Assembly (NCBI GenBank): GCA_965214295.1
Contig: OZ243944.1
Coordinates: 806,001-870,000, forward strand
DNA: 64,000 bases
From: JAJDUF01 sp965214295
Lineage (GTDB): Bacteria; Chloroflexota; UBA11872; UBA12225; JAJDUF01
Reading direction: 5' to 3'
Shown here piece by piece: positions 35,027-43,020 of the stretch. Each line of letters begins with the position of its first letter. Position 1 is the first letter of the stretch. The translations under genes were made by a program, and so were the position numbers. The notes below the pieces were generated by a model. It made no database searches and was not told where the DNA came from. It saw nothing but the letters and a program-made list of their open reading frames with translations.

Positions 35027-35356
35027 CCTCTCCCCAGCCTGGCCATCGTTGATATAGCTGTTGAGTTGGCCTAGAGCGTGTCTGCAAACTAGCTTTTAGG
35101 TAGGGGCATCATTCATGCCCCCCCATCATGGCAACTCCCCTCCCGTCATGGCAGCTCCCCTCCCGTCATGGCGGCTCCTCCCCGTCATTGCGGCGCAGGC
35201 CACAATCCAGGCCCACCAGGAAGCCACGCATCGCCCTCTGCCGACTGGTACTTTGCAAACACGTCCTAGTTCAGTTTTCTCAGCACCACTAGGGGGAGCC
35301 AATCCGGTTAGGCATGACCCCGGCCACACTCCCGCTCCCTATGCCTTTGGCCCAGA
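35027..35356. repeat. Intergenic region with 20-bp tandem repeats
   Basis: No gene is seen. CCCGTCATGGCAGCTCCCCT and close variants occur three times at about 35122-35182, followed by a GTCATTGCGGCG palindrome fragment. A GTAGGGGCATCATTCATGCCCC repeat lies at 35101. Confidence 0.5.
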
Positions 35357-35818
35357 TCAACGAGCGTGGCCGACCAGCGTGAGATTGGTCACGTGCCCGG
35401 CCAGCTCCTCGTCACTGAGCCGCTCGCTGGCATCGGGATGCGGCGGAATGACCATCGCCCGTCGTGCCGGGTCGGTATCGATGATCTTCAGTTCCAGGTC
35501 CTCGCTGAGGCGCAGCCCCATAGCCAGCAAGGTACCGGCTGCATCGCGGTTGATCTGATCCTTGTAGTCCGGCGCCTTCCAATACGCCGGTGCGGCGGTG
35601 AGCCACCCCGGATAACAGGAGCACGGCGTACACACGATGGCGTGGTGGATTGAGCCGGTATTGTCGTGTACCTCCAACGCGATGTCCTCCGCATACTCGA
35701 TACCCAGCTCCATGAGCGCCGCGCGCGGATCCGCCAACAGCCGCGCTTTGTACGCGGGATCGGTCCAGGCTTTGACTACGACCTGCGCTGCCGGGTCGGC
35801 TGCCGTCTGCTGCATCAT
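35357..35818 (-). CDS. Nitrile hydratase/thiocyanate hydrolase alpha-type subunit (lone)
   Basis: A 153-residue protein with the metal-claw motif VCTPCSCYPGW; the C-x2-C-S-C core binds non-corrin Co(III) or Fe(III) in nitrile hydratase alpha and thiocyanate hydrolase gamma subunits. VVVKAWTDPAYKARLLADP and TLVGHAR-like ends match the family. The Thr after the first Cys is typical of cobalt types; Pro replaces the usual Leu. It is shorter than most alpha subunits (about 200) at the N-terminus. GGAGAGG precedes the ATG at 35818. No beta subunit, which supplies two essential Arg residues, is nearby. Confidence 0.75.
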   Translation of the reverse strand: MMQQTAADPAAQVVVKAWTDPAYKARLLADPRAALMELGIEYAEDIALEVHDNTGSIHHAIVCTPCSCYPGWLTAAPAYWKAPDYKDQINRDAAGTLLAMGLRLSEDLELKIIDTDPARRAMVIPPHPDASERLSDEELAGHVTNLTLVGHAR

Positions 35819-35901
35819 CCCGTGTCTCCTCTCCGTGTTCTCTGTGCGCTCTGTGGCCCAAAATCCTTCCATGTCGTGCGGCCCACTCGCCAACCCACTC
35901 A

Positions 35902-36047
35902 GAGACCTTTGCAGAAGTCGTTATTCCCGCACAAGCATGTCCCGTACCCCGCTACGGGGCGGGAATCCCAACATCGGCCCTCCCAGATGGGCGGGCGTGG
36001 CGTCACGGCCACGGAGCACGCCGTCCTGGGAGTTATGCACAGGTCTC
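35902..36047. mobile_element. MITE-like element (GAGACCTTTGCA family)
   Basis: A 146-bp copy from GAGACCTTTGCAGAAGTCGT to TTATGCACAGGTCTC. It is highly similar in length and interior to 33050-33194. Its right end abuts the MaoC stop codon by two bases. Confidence 0.7.
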
Positions 36048-36049
36048 AC

Positions 36050-36532
36050 TCAGAAGTAGATGCGGGTGAGCGTCTCGGCGACCATACCGGGCCGTTCCTG
36101 GCCTTTTACCTCCATGGTCTGCTGGTACATGAGCTGCAGCGCCTGCGGCTGGCCATCCGGCCCGGCCCCAGGCTTGATAGCCTCTACGTCGAGCAGCCTG
36201 GTGCGGAGCCGAATCCGGTGCCCTACCGGCACCGGCCCCGGAAAACGCACCCGGTTAAGGCCGTAGTTGATGGTCATACGACACGGCAGATTGATCCGTA
36301 TGCCGTCGCGCTCGCGGCTCAGTCGCGTGACCAGTGAGAGCGTGAAGTAGCCGTGCGCGATGGTCCCGCCGTACATCGTCTGCCGCGCCCGCTCGGGGTC
36401 CACGTGGATGTACTGGTGGTCACTGGTGAGATCGGCAAACGCCTGCACCTGCTCCTGGGTGACGGTAAGCCATGGGCTGACGCCCAGCTCCTCCCCAACG
36501 AGCGCCCGGACCTCAGCGATTGACGACGCCAT
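36050..36532 (-). CDS. MaoC-family (R)-specific enoyl-CoA hydratase
   Basis: A 160-residue hot-dog fold hydratase. The catalytic Asp and His lie in FADLTSDHQYIHVDPERA, followed by IAHGYFTLSL. MaoC enzymes hydrate enoyl-CoA, for example in beta-oxidation or side-chain breakdown. GGGAGG is upstream of the ATG. It is the last gene of a minus-strand CoA-ester cluster (acyl-CoA dehydrogenase, thiolase, SDR, CoA transferase), which supports a catabolic role. It is separated from the dehydrogenase by 500 bp of repeats. Confidence 0.88.
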   Translation of the reverse strand: MASSIAEVRALVGEELGVSPWLTVTQEQVQAFADLTSDHQYIHVDPERARQTMYGGTIAHGYFTLSLVTRLSRERDGIRINLPCRMTINYGLNRVRFPGPVPVGHRIRLRTRLLDVEAIKPGAGPDGQPQALQLMYQQTMEVKGQERPGMVAETLTRIYF

Positions 36533-37028
36533 CCCTCTACCTCCCTACATGAGCTATAGCACGCTGCACCCGTCCCCCCGCCGCCAACGCCGTAGGGGCG
36601 CAACATGTTGCGCCCGTCCCCCGCACCGGAGACCTTTGCAAAATCGTCATTCCCGCGCCAGGAGACCTTTGCGTAATCCGTCATTCCCGCGCAAGCGGGA
36701 ATCCAAAAGCGACACCTCCCAGGTGAGTGGGAGGTGAGCATGGCTACCCCAGCACTTCATCCGGGTAGTTATGCAAAGGTCTCCGCCAGCGGGAATCCAC
36801 CCCCTCTCCCCGTGGGAAAGGGCTGGAGTGAGGGCCGCTGGAGTGAGCGCAGCCTCAGCGACGGACCGGCACCGCCATCGCTCCCCTGCCCTGCCAAGGA
36901 AGGGGCCGGGGGGTAGGCCCAATCCGCCCCACACAAAAAACTACCCCTGTCATCACCATCTCCCAGCCTCGACTTACTCCCCCTCTCTATCGCTTGGCGA
37001 TGGAGAGGGGGACGGGGGTGAGGATAGG
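36533..37028. repeat. Repeat-filled intergenic region
   Basis: No gene is seen. It contains GTAGGGGCGCAACATGTTGCGCCC (36592), a MITE-like copy at about 36662-36783 (GAGACCTTTGCG to ATGCAAAGGTCTC) with an extra GAGACCTTTGCA at 36629, an AAAAACTACCCCTGTCA end of the second MITE family (36935), and a CCCCTCTCTATCGC hairpin (36980-37022). Confidence 0.6.
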
Positions 37029-38231
37029 TCAAGCAAAGGCCGACTCTCCCGTGATATCCCGCCCTACCGCCAGCGTGTGTATCTCGTGTGTGCCCTCGTA
37101 GGTATACACCGTTTCCAAGTTGACGGCATGGCGCATCACGCCATAGTGGAGGCGAATGCCGTTGGCGCCCAACATGGACCGCGCCGTCCGCGCTACGTCC
37201 AGCGCCAGCGCCACGTTCGTCCGCTTGCCCAGGCTCACCTGCTGGTGGCGGAGTCGGCCGGCCACTTTGAGCCGGCCCAGTTGTACGGCGAGGAGCTGGC
37301 CTTGGGTGATGCCCGTCAGCATATCCACCAGCTTCTGCTGGGTTAGTTGGAACGCCGCGAGAGGCTTACCGAACTGTATCCGCTGCTTGGTGTAAGCCAA
37401 TGCCGTCTCATAACAGGCCATCGCTGCACCCACCACACCGAAAATGATCCCAAACCGCGCCTCCGTGAGGCAGCGCAAGGCCGCGCCTAGCCCCACCGCG
37501 CCCGGCAGCAGCGCATCGGCCGGCACGCGGCAGTCGGTGAAGGTCAGCTCCGAGACCGCCGCGGCACGCAACGAGAGCCGATCCTCGATGTCGCGAGTAG
37601 AAAAACCGGGTGCCAAAGCCGCACGGATGGTGCCAGGTGTGGCGCGGCTTTGGCACCCGGACCGGTCACGCTCGACGAGAAACCCGCGAATGCCCTCCGG
37701 TGTGCGGCCCCACACGACCGCGATGTCCGCCAGCGAGCCGTTACCGATCCACGTTTTCGTGCCGTTGAGCACCCAGCCGTTGCCATCGGGCGTCGCGGTC
37801 AGCTCCATCGCGCTAGGGTCCGAGCCATGCCTCGGCTCGGTCAGGCCGAAACAGCCGATCAGTGTCCCTCGCGCCATCTCCGGCAGGTAGCGCCGCTGCT
37901 GCACCTCGGAGCCATACGTGTAAATCGGGAACATACACAACGCGCTCTGAATGGAGAGAAAACTGCGGAGGCCGCTATCGCCCCGCTCCAATTCCTGGCA
38001 GGCCAGCCCATAGGCCATCGGCGTCAGGCCCGTCCCCCCCGTCCCGTCAGGAGGGAGCGTGCCGCCGAGCAGCCCCAGCTCGGCCAGCCGCGGGATCAGC
38101 TCCGTCGGAAAGCGCCGCGCCTCGAAACAGGCCGGAATCAGCGGTAGCGCCTCCTCCTCCACGAACTGTCGCACCCGCTGTTGGAGCTGGCGAGCGTCGT
38201 CGGGTAGCTCGATGTCCAGATAGTTCAGCAT
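37029..38231 (-). CDS. Acyl-CoA dehydrogenase (glutaryl-CoA dehydrogenase-like)
   Basis: A 400-residue FAD enzyme that introduces the alpha,beta double bond in acyl-CoA. It has CFGLTEPRHGSDPSAMEL, TKTWIGNGSLADIAVVWGR, and the catalytic Glu near TYEGTHEIHTLAVGRDITG. Residues about 191-208 (SGCQSRATPGTIRAALA) interrupt the normally continuous VER-x2-PGFSTRDIE segment and are encoded by a coding palindromic element. The interruption lies in a surface loop after the middle beta domain. It neighbours DUF35, thiolase and MaoC genes. Confidence 0.92.
   Translation of the reverse strand: MLNYLDIELPDDARQLQQRVRQFVEEEALPLIPACFEARRFPTELIPRLAELGLLGGTLPPDGTGGTGLTPMAYGLACQELERGDSGLRSFLSIQSALCMFPIYTYGSEVQQRRYLPEMARGTLIGCFGLTEPRHGSDPSAMELTATPDGNGWVLNGTKTWIGNGSLADIAVVWGRTPEGIRGFLVERDRSGCQSRATPGTIRAALAPGFSTRDIEDRLSLRAAAVSELTFTDCRVPADALLPGAVGLGAALRCLTEARFGIIFGVVGAAMACYETALAYTKQRIQFGKPLAAFQLTQQKLVDMLTGITQGQLLAVQLGRLKVAGRLRHQQVSLGKRTNVALALDVARTARSMLGANGIRLHYGVMRHAVNLETVYTYEGTHEIHTLAVGRDITGESAFA
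37606..37660. repeat. Coding palindromic element, copy 6 (in acyl-CoA dehydrogenase)
   Basis: Arms CCGGGTGCCAAAGCCGCAC and GCGCGGCTTTGGCACCCGG pair over 17 consecutive bases. The centre GGATGGTGCCAGGTGTGG is shared with the amidase copy, defining a subfamily. Confidence 0.9.
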
Positions 38232-38297
38232 GTCGTTGATCCTGTCTCGCTGACCGCTTGGTTAGCACTATCCAGAGGGCTACGGCATGCTGCGCCC

Positions 38298-38735
38298 CTA
38301 CGACCGCAGCGGGCCGGGGCGCGGCCGGAACTTGGGCAAGGCTATCTCCGGTGTCACATCGTCGTACACCACCTCGACGGGCAGACCGACGTGTACGTGT
38401 TGTGGATCGGGAGTCACCTCCACGAGATTGCTCATCATCCGCACGCCCTCGTCCAGCTCGATCAGGGCCACGACGTAGGGAGTATCCGCGCGAAAGGCGG
38501 GCGTGGAGTGGTAGTGGACAATCGTGAACGCATGCACCACTCCCCGACCGCTCACCGGCACCCACCCCAGGTCCCGGCTGAAACAGGCCGGGCAGTGCAT
38601 CCGCGGATAGAACACGTACCTCCGGCACACGCTACACCGCTGGATGCTCATCGCATGCGCCTTAACGCTGTCCCAGAATGGCTGCGTCACCGGGTCGGGC
38701 CGCGGCAGCGGCTTGCTGTAGCCGTCGTCAGTCAT
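38298..38735 (-). CDS. DUF35 zinc-ribbon/OB-fold protein, thiolase partner
   Basis: A 145-residue protein with a zinc ribbon CSVCRRYVFYPRMHCPACFS and an OB-fold following it (GRGVVHAFTIVHY, VALIELDEGVRMMSNL). DUF35 proteins bind acyl-CoA and work with lipid-transfer-type thiolases, one of which is the next gene upstream. GGAG precedes the ATG at 38735. About 210 bp of repeats lie between the two genes (GAGACCTTTGCA half-element at 38755, GTAGGGGCGCAACATG at 38870). Confidence 0.88.
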   Translation of the reverse strand: MTDDGYSKPLPRPDPVTQPFWDSVKAHAMSIQRCSVCRRYVFYPRMHCPACFSRDLGWVPVSGRGVVHAFTIVHYHSTPAFRADTPYVVALIELDEGVRMMSNLVEVTPDPQHVHVGLPVEVVYDDVTPEIALPKFRPRPGPLRS

Positions 38736-38949
38736 CGTGTCCCGTTCTCCACTCCGAGACCTTTGCATACCTCGTCATTCCCGCGAAAGCGGGAATCCAC
38801 CGAGGCAACTCGCACTCCGACTCGTCCACGGGTAGTCATTCCCGCACCAGCGGGAATCCACCGCCGTAGGGGCGCAACATGTTGCGCCCGTCCCCCCGCA
38901 CAGCGGGGGGACCATAGGGGGGGCCGGTATTATCCTCACCATCTGGTGC

Positions 38950-40101
38950 TCACACCCCCAAGATCGCCGTGCCGGTTGCCGACAGCACCCCGCCGGTGCC
39001 GTGTACGAGCGCCAGCCGCGCGCCAGGCACCTGTCGCTCTGGTTGGCTGGCGGCAGCGTAGTCCCCCCGCAGCTGCCGGACCGCCTCGATGATCGTGAAG
39101 ATGCCGAACATACCAGGATGGGTGTAGGACAGCCCGCCGCCCTGAGTATTCAGCGGAAAGTCGCCACCCGGGGCGGTGCGTTGGCCGGAGACGAAGGCGC
39201 CCCCCTCCCCCTTCCGGCAGAAGCCCAAGTCCTCCAGGGAGAGCAGCACGGTATAGGTGAAGCTGTCGTAGATTTCGGCCACGTCAATGTCACCATGGCG
39301 GACACCGGCCATGGCAAACGCCCGGGCGCCGGATACCTGCCCTGGCCCCACCGTCAGATCGGGCATCTGGCTGATGATCGCGTGGTCGTGGTGCTCGCCA
39401 AACCCCAGCACGGCAACCGGCTGGCGCTGGGTATCTCTGGCCCGATCCTTGCCGGTCAGTACCACCGCGCCGCCGGCGTCCGTCACGAGACAGCAGTCCA
39501 GCAAGTGGAACGGCCAGCTAATCCAGCGGCTCTCCAGCACGTCGGCAATGGTCAACGGATCGCGCATCAGCGCTTTCGGGTTCAGCGCGGCCCACTTGCG
39601 CGTCGCTACCGCGATCTCGGCCAGCTGCTCGTGCGTCGTGCCATAGCAGTGCATGTGGCGCGCGCAGGCCATCGCGTAGGCGCCCAGCGGTCGCGGCAGC
39701 CCCCACGGCTCCTCGAACTGTGCGGCGTTCCGGCCGTACAGGTCGGGCGGCGGACCGCTCTGGCGCGAGCGCCCGACCTGGCCATGGCTAATCAGCGCCA
39801 CCCGACAGAGTCCGTTGGCGATGGCGCTCACGGCATGACCGACATGGATGACAAACGACGAGCCGCCGACGTTCGTCCCGTCGGTGTACGTCGGCCGAAT
39901 ACCGAGGTATTCGCCCAACTCGATGGTCGAAAGCCCGGCGGCGAACAGCCCGTCCACCTCATCCTTCTCGATACCGGCATCGGCCAAGGCATTCTGCGCC
40001 GCCTCGGCGTGAAGCTGCAGCGCCGTCTTGTGCGGCACAACGCCGAGCTCATCCGACTCGGCGACGCCGACGACGGCCACTTTCCCAGTCAGTGCATTCA
40101 T
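38950..40101 (-). CDS. Thiolase, SCP-x/acetyl-CoA acetyltransferase-like
   Basis: A 383-residue member of the thiolase superfamily, lipid-transfer type. It has VAVVGVAESDELG, the NVGGSSFVIHVGHAV nucleophile region (Ser rather than Cys in this class's ordinary place), EIYDSFTYTVLLSLEDLGFC and LNTQGGGLSYTHPGMFG. Such proteins act with DUF35 partners in breakdown of branched or sterol-like acyl-CoAs. The C-terminal LVHGTGGVLSATGTAIL matches. Substrate unknown. Confidence 0.87.
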   Translation of the reverse strand: MNALTGKVAVVGVAESDELGVVPHKTALQLHAEAAQNALADAGIEKDEVDGLFAAGLSTIELGEYLGIRPTYTDGTNVGGSSFVIHVGHAVSAIANGLCRVALISHGQVGRSRQSGPPPDLYGRNAAQFEEPWGLPRPLGAYAMACARHMHCYGTTHEQLAEIAVATRKWAALNPKALMRDPLTIADVLESRWISWPFHLLDCCLVTDAGGAVVLTGKDRARDTQRQPVAVLGFGEHHDHAIISQMPDLTVGPGQVSGARAFAMAGVRHGDIDVAEIYDSFTYTVLLSLEDLGFCRKGEGGAFVSGQRTAPGGDFPLNTQGGGLSYTHPGMFGIFTIIEAVRQLRGDYAAASQPERQVPGARLALVHGTGGVLSATGTAILGV

Positions 40102-40516
40102 AGCCTATACTGCCCCGGCCGGCCCCTCTATGGTTCCCTGTCAAGGGTAGTTTTGGGAGAGGGGCGCGATTCATTGCACCGCCCCGTCATTGCGGCGGAA
40201 GCCGCAATCCATGCCCCCTGACTGTAGCTCGGGGACGGTCCGTTGCCTCCCCTGGATCTTGCTCCGAAGGAGGGCTAAGGAGCCGACAAGGGTAGGTTTT
40301 TTGCGGAGGGGCGCGATTCACCGCGCCTACACGCTGGTCATTCCGCCTGCACCGGGTAGTCCAGGGGCGAAAGCATATCCCGTACCCCGCTACGGGGCCG
40401 GAATCCAGGACCATTCGTGGCCCCCGGTCCGTCTGGATGCCGGCTTCCGCCACCATAAGGGAGACCGAGGAGAGGTACGTAGCTCCACACACAAAAACCT
40501 ACCCTTGTCAGCGAGA
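40102..40516. repeat. Repeat-filled intergenic region
   Basis: No gene is seen. It holds a partial GTCAAGGGTAGTTTT...GGGGCGCGATTCATT repeat (40140), a GTCATTGCGGCGGAAGCCGCAATCC palindrome (40185), and the full MITE at 40285-40509. Confidence 0.55.
40285..40509. mobile_element. MITE-like element with GACAAGGGTAGGTTTTTTG ends
   Basis: A 225-bp element bounded by GACAAGGGTAGGTTTTTTG and its near complement CAAAAACCTACCCTTGTC. It carries GGGGCGCGATTCACCGCGCC and CGTACCCCGCTACGGGG palindromes. Unlike the 6894-7050 copy, no clear target duplication is visible. It ends 7 bases from the SDR stop. Confidence 0.6.
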
Positions 40517-41497
40517 TCAATCCTGCTCCCAGAACCGCACCCCGGGCGCCACGTCGCTGCCACCCGCGGGAATTTGGTCGAGTACGCTGAACGCTCCCCC
40601 GACCGCAGGCGGCGGGTGCAGATCGCTGCCGAGGGTGGTCGGCACCAAGGCGCGTAGCTCCTCCGGCTCCCAGCGTCGTGAGTGCCGTAACCCGCGGATG
40701 AAGCGCGGCTGCGCCAGCAGTGCAATCTCGTAGCCAAAGCTGCCAAAGACCTGGCCGTTGACCGCTTGGGCCGCGTCGCTGGCGAGGTAGACCACCAGCG
40801 GCGCTACGTTGTCGGGGTCGCGCTCCGTCCCGGCGGCCGTTTCACTCGGCCACTTCCCCGTCTGCTCGAACTGCTCCTGGGCACGCGGCGTCGTGTCAAT
40901 CATCCGCGTGTCGGCGAACGGCATGATCGCGTTGGCCGTCACGTTGTAGCGCGTCAGCCCATTGGCACAGGACCGGATCAGACCCAGAATCCCGGCCTTG
41001 GCCGCACCGTAGTTGGGCTGTCCCGGCGCACCCAGCGCCGAGGTCGAAGAGAAGGCAATGATGCGCCCGGAGCGTTGCTGCCGAAAGCGCTGCGTGGCCG
41101 GATGAATCACGTTGTACGCGCCCTTGAGGTGTACCGCTATCACGGTGTCCCACTCGTCCTCGGTGAGATTGAAGATCATCCGATCACGCAAGATACCCGC
41201 CGTATGCACCACAATATCAATCTTGCCGAAATGATCCACGCAGTCCTGGACCATCTGCTGACCTTGGGCATGGTCCGTGACCGATCCGGTATTGGCAACA
41301 GCCGCACCACCGGCGGCGCGAATCTCCGCAACGACTTGGGTGGCCGGGCCACGGTCAGCACCCTCGCCCGTGAGTGAAGCGCCGATGTCATTGACTACCA
41401 CGCTCGCTCCGGCTCGCGCCAGCGCCAGCGCAATGCCCCGCCCGATACCCCGTCCGCCGCCCGTGACCAAGGCCGTCTTGCCCTCAAGCATGCCCAT
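40517..41497 (-). CDS. SDR-family 3-hydroxyacyl-CoA dehydrogenase-like protein
   Basis: A 326-residue short-chain dehydrogenase. It has the cofactor site TGGGRGIGRGIALALARAG and the acidic VVNDIG ending strand 2 (NAD preference). The catalytic residues are Ser in FSSTSALGAPGQPNYGAAKAG with Tyr-x3-Lys. The N-terminal form and length resemble the dehydrogenase domain of multifunctional beta-oxidation protein 2. A C-terminal 70-residue extension (RWEPEELRALVPTTL) follows. It fits the surrounding CoA-ester pathway as the hydroxyacyl step. Confidence 0.88.
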   Translation of the reverse strand: MGMLEGKTALVTGGGRGIGRGIALALARAGASVVVNDIGASLTGEGADRGPATQVVAEIRAAGGAAVANTGSVTDHAQGQQMVQDCVDHFGKIDIVVHTAGILRDRMIFNLTEDEWDTVIAVHLKGAYNVIHPATQRFRQQRSGRIIAFSSTSALGAPGQPNYGAAKAGILGLIRSCANGLTRYNVTANAIMPFADTRMIDTTPRAQEQFEQTGKWPSETAAGTERDPDNVAPLVVYLASDAAQAVNGQVFGSFGYEIALLAQPRFIRGLRHSRRWEPEELRALVPTTLGSDLHPPPAVGGAFSVLDQIPAGGSDVAPGVRFWEQD

Positions 41498-41569
41498 CGT
41501 ATCTCGCCCGTTTCCTCTCCGGCTCCCGTCTCGTCACTGCGGCGGAAGCCGCAGTCCAGGCCCCTTCCG

Positions 41570-42910
41570 TCATTCCCGCGCAAGCGGGAATCCATCCGCA
41601 CACTGCACAATGCCCTGCTCGGCCCATTCGGCCACCGTCTCCGGCGAGCAGCCCAGCATGTCAACCAGCACGGCCTCGGTGTGCTGGCCGAGCAACGGCG
41701 GCGGTCGCGGCGGCGCGTCCGGGTGAGCACCGCGGTCGGCCGGCCGGCCATAGCGCCAAGGTAGCACCGTAGTAGGCACCGGGCCGATGGGATGATCCAG
41801 CTCACGCACCAGCCCGCGCGCCTGCACTTGCGGGTGCGCCGCCACGCGGTCCATCGTATTGATCGGGCCACACGGCACGCCCTCCCGCTCCAACCGCGCC
41901 AGCCACTCGTCGGCCGGCCGCGTCCTGAACAAGGCTTCCAGCTCCGGCAAAAGCTGGTCGCGGTGGCGCACCCGGTCGCCGTTCGTCGCAAAGCGCGGAT
42001 CGGCGGCGAGGTCCGGCAGCGCGACGGCGCGGCAGAAATGCTGCCAGAGCCGGTCGTTGTTCACCGCTATGGTGATCTCGAACGTCGCTGTCTCGAAAAC
42101 CTGGTAGGGCACAATATACGGCAGCGCATTGCCCATCCGTCCCGGCAGCTTCCCGGAGAGCAGTGTGCCGACGAGGTGATACCCGAGCAGGGAGACCTGC
42201 CCCTCCAGCAGCCCCACGTCAATGTATTGCGCCGCCGCCCTGTCCGCGTGCGCGGCTCGCTCCCGCGCCAGCAGCGCCCCGAGCAGGGCGGCCAGCGCGT
42301 TGGTCCCGGCGAGAATATCCGTTTCCGCGACCCCGGCCTTCACCGGCGGTCCGTCCGGGTGGCCGGTGACACTCATCATACCGGCCTCGCCTTGCATAAT
42401 CAGGTCATAGCCGGGTTTCCAGGCATCCGGCCCATCCTGACCGTAGGCCGAGATCGAGCAATACACCACGTTGGGACGGACCGCACGCACTGCCTCATAG
42501 CCCACCCCCAGCCGGTCCGCGACCCCGGGGCGAAAGTTCTCGATCACGATATCCGACTGCGTGGCCAGCTGGAGACAGAGCCGTACCCCCGTCGCGTCCT
42601 TCAAGTCGAGCGCCACGCTGCGCTTGTTGCGGTTCATCGAGAGAAAGTAGGAGCTTTCACCGCCGTAGAAGGGCGGGCCCCAGTGCCGAGCCTCATCGCC
42701 GGTCGCCGGTCGCTCGACTTTGATAACATCGGCGCCCAAGTCACCCAGCAGCATCGTGCAGTACGGTCCGACCAAGGCACGAGTCAGGTCGAGCACGCGG
42801 TAGCCGGCAAGCGGCAGCGCCGCAACGAGCGGCTGTGATGCGCCAGGTCTGCACCGCCTATTTCCAGTTGATTGTGCAGCCCTGGCGGCGTCATGCGAAG
42901 AGAGACTCAT
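41570..42910 (-). CDS. CaiB/BaiF family CoA transferase
   Basis: A 446-residue family III CoA transferase. The conserved start VLDLTRALVGPYCTMLLGDLGADVIKVE follows an N-terminal extension (SHDAARAAQSTGNRRCRPG) encoded by a coding palindromic element. The catalytic Asp lies in PGYDLIMQGEAGMMSVTG. The C-terminus GFPLARE and the TGA come from a short-palindrome repeat (GGAATCCC...GGGAATGA), so the original stop was lost. It transfers CoA between acids without ATP and may activate the substrate of the cluster. Confidence 0.9.
   Translation of the reverse strand: MSLSSHDAARAAQSTGNRRCRPGASQPLVAALPLAGYRVLDLTRALVGPYCTMLLGDLGADVIKVERPATGDEARHWGPPFYGGESSYFLSMNRNKRSVALDLKDATGVRLCLQLATQSDIVIENFRPGVADRLGVGYEAVRAVRPNVVYCSISAYGQDGPDAWKPGYDLIMQGEAGMMSVTGHPDGPPVKAGVAETDILAGTNALAALLGALLARERAAHADRAAAQYIDVGLLEGQVSLLGYHLVGTLLSGKLPGRMGNALPYIVPYQVFETATFEITIAVNNDRLWQHFCRAVALPDLAADPRFATNGDRVRHRDQLLPELEALFRTRPADEWLARLEREGVPCGPINTMDRVAAHPQVQARGLVRELDHPIGPVPTTVLPWRYGRPADRGAHPDAPPRPPPLLGQHTEAVLVDMLGCSPETVAEWAEQGIVQCADGFPLARE
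42838..42893. repeat. Coding palindromic element, copy 7 (N-terminus of CoA transferase)
   Basis: Arms ATGCGCCAGGTCTGCACCG and GTGCAGCCCTGGCGGCGTC. The centre CCTATTTCCAGTTGATT is very like that of the aminotransferase copy at 47263. One arm mismatch (GTC against GCC). Confidence 0.85.
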
Positions 42911-43020
42911 AAGCTGGCTCTACCTTATACTATCCCGACCAGTTGCTCGTCGCCGGAGGCCCGTCACCCGTGTTCCTGGCCACCGGCTACTGACCGCTGA
43001 CCACTGCCCTGGGGGTTGAG

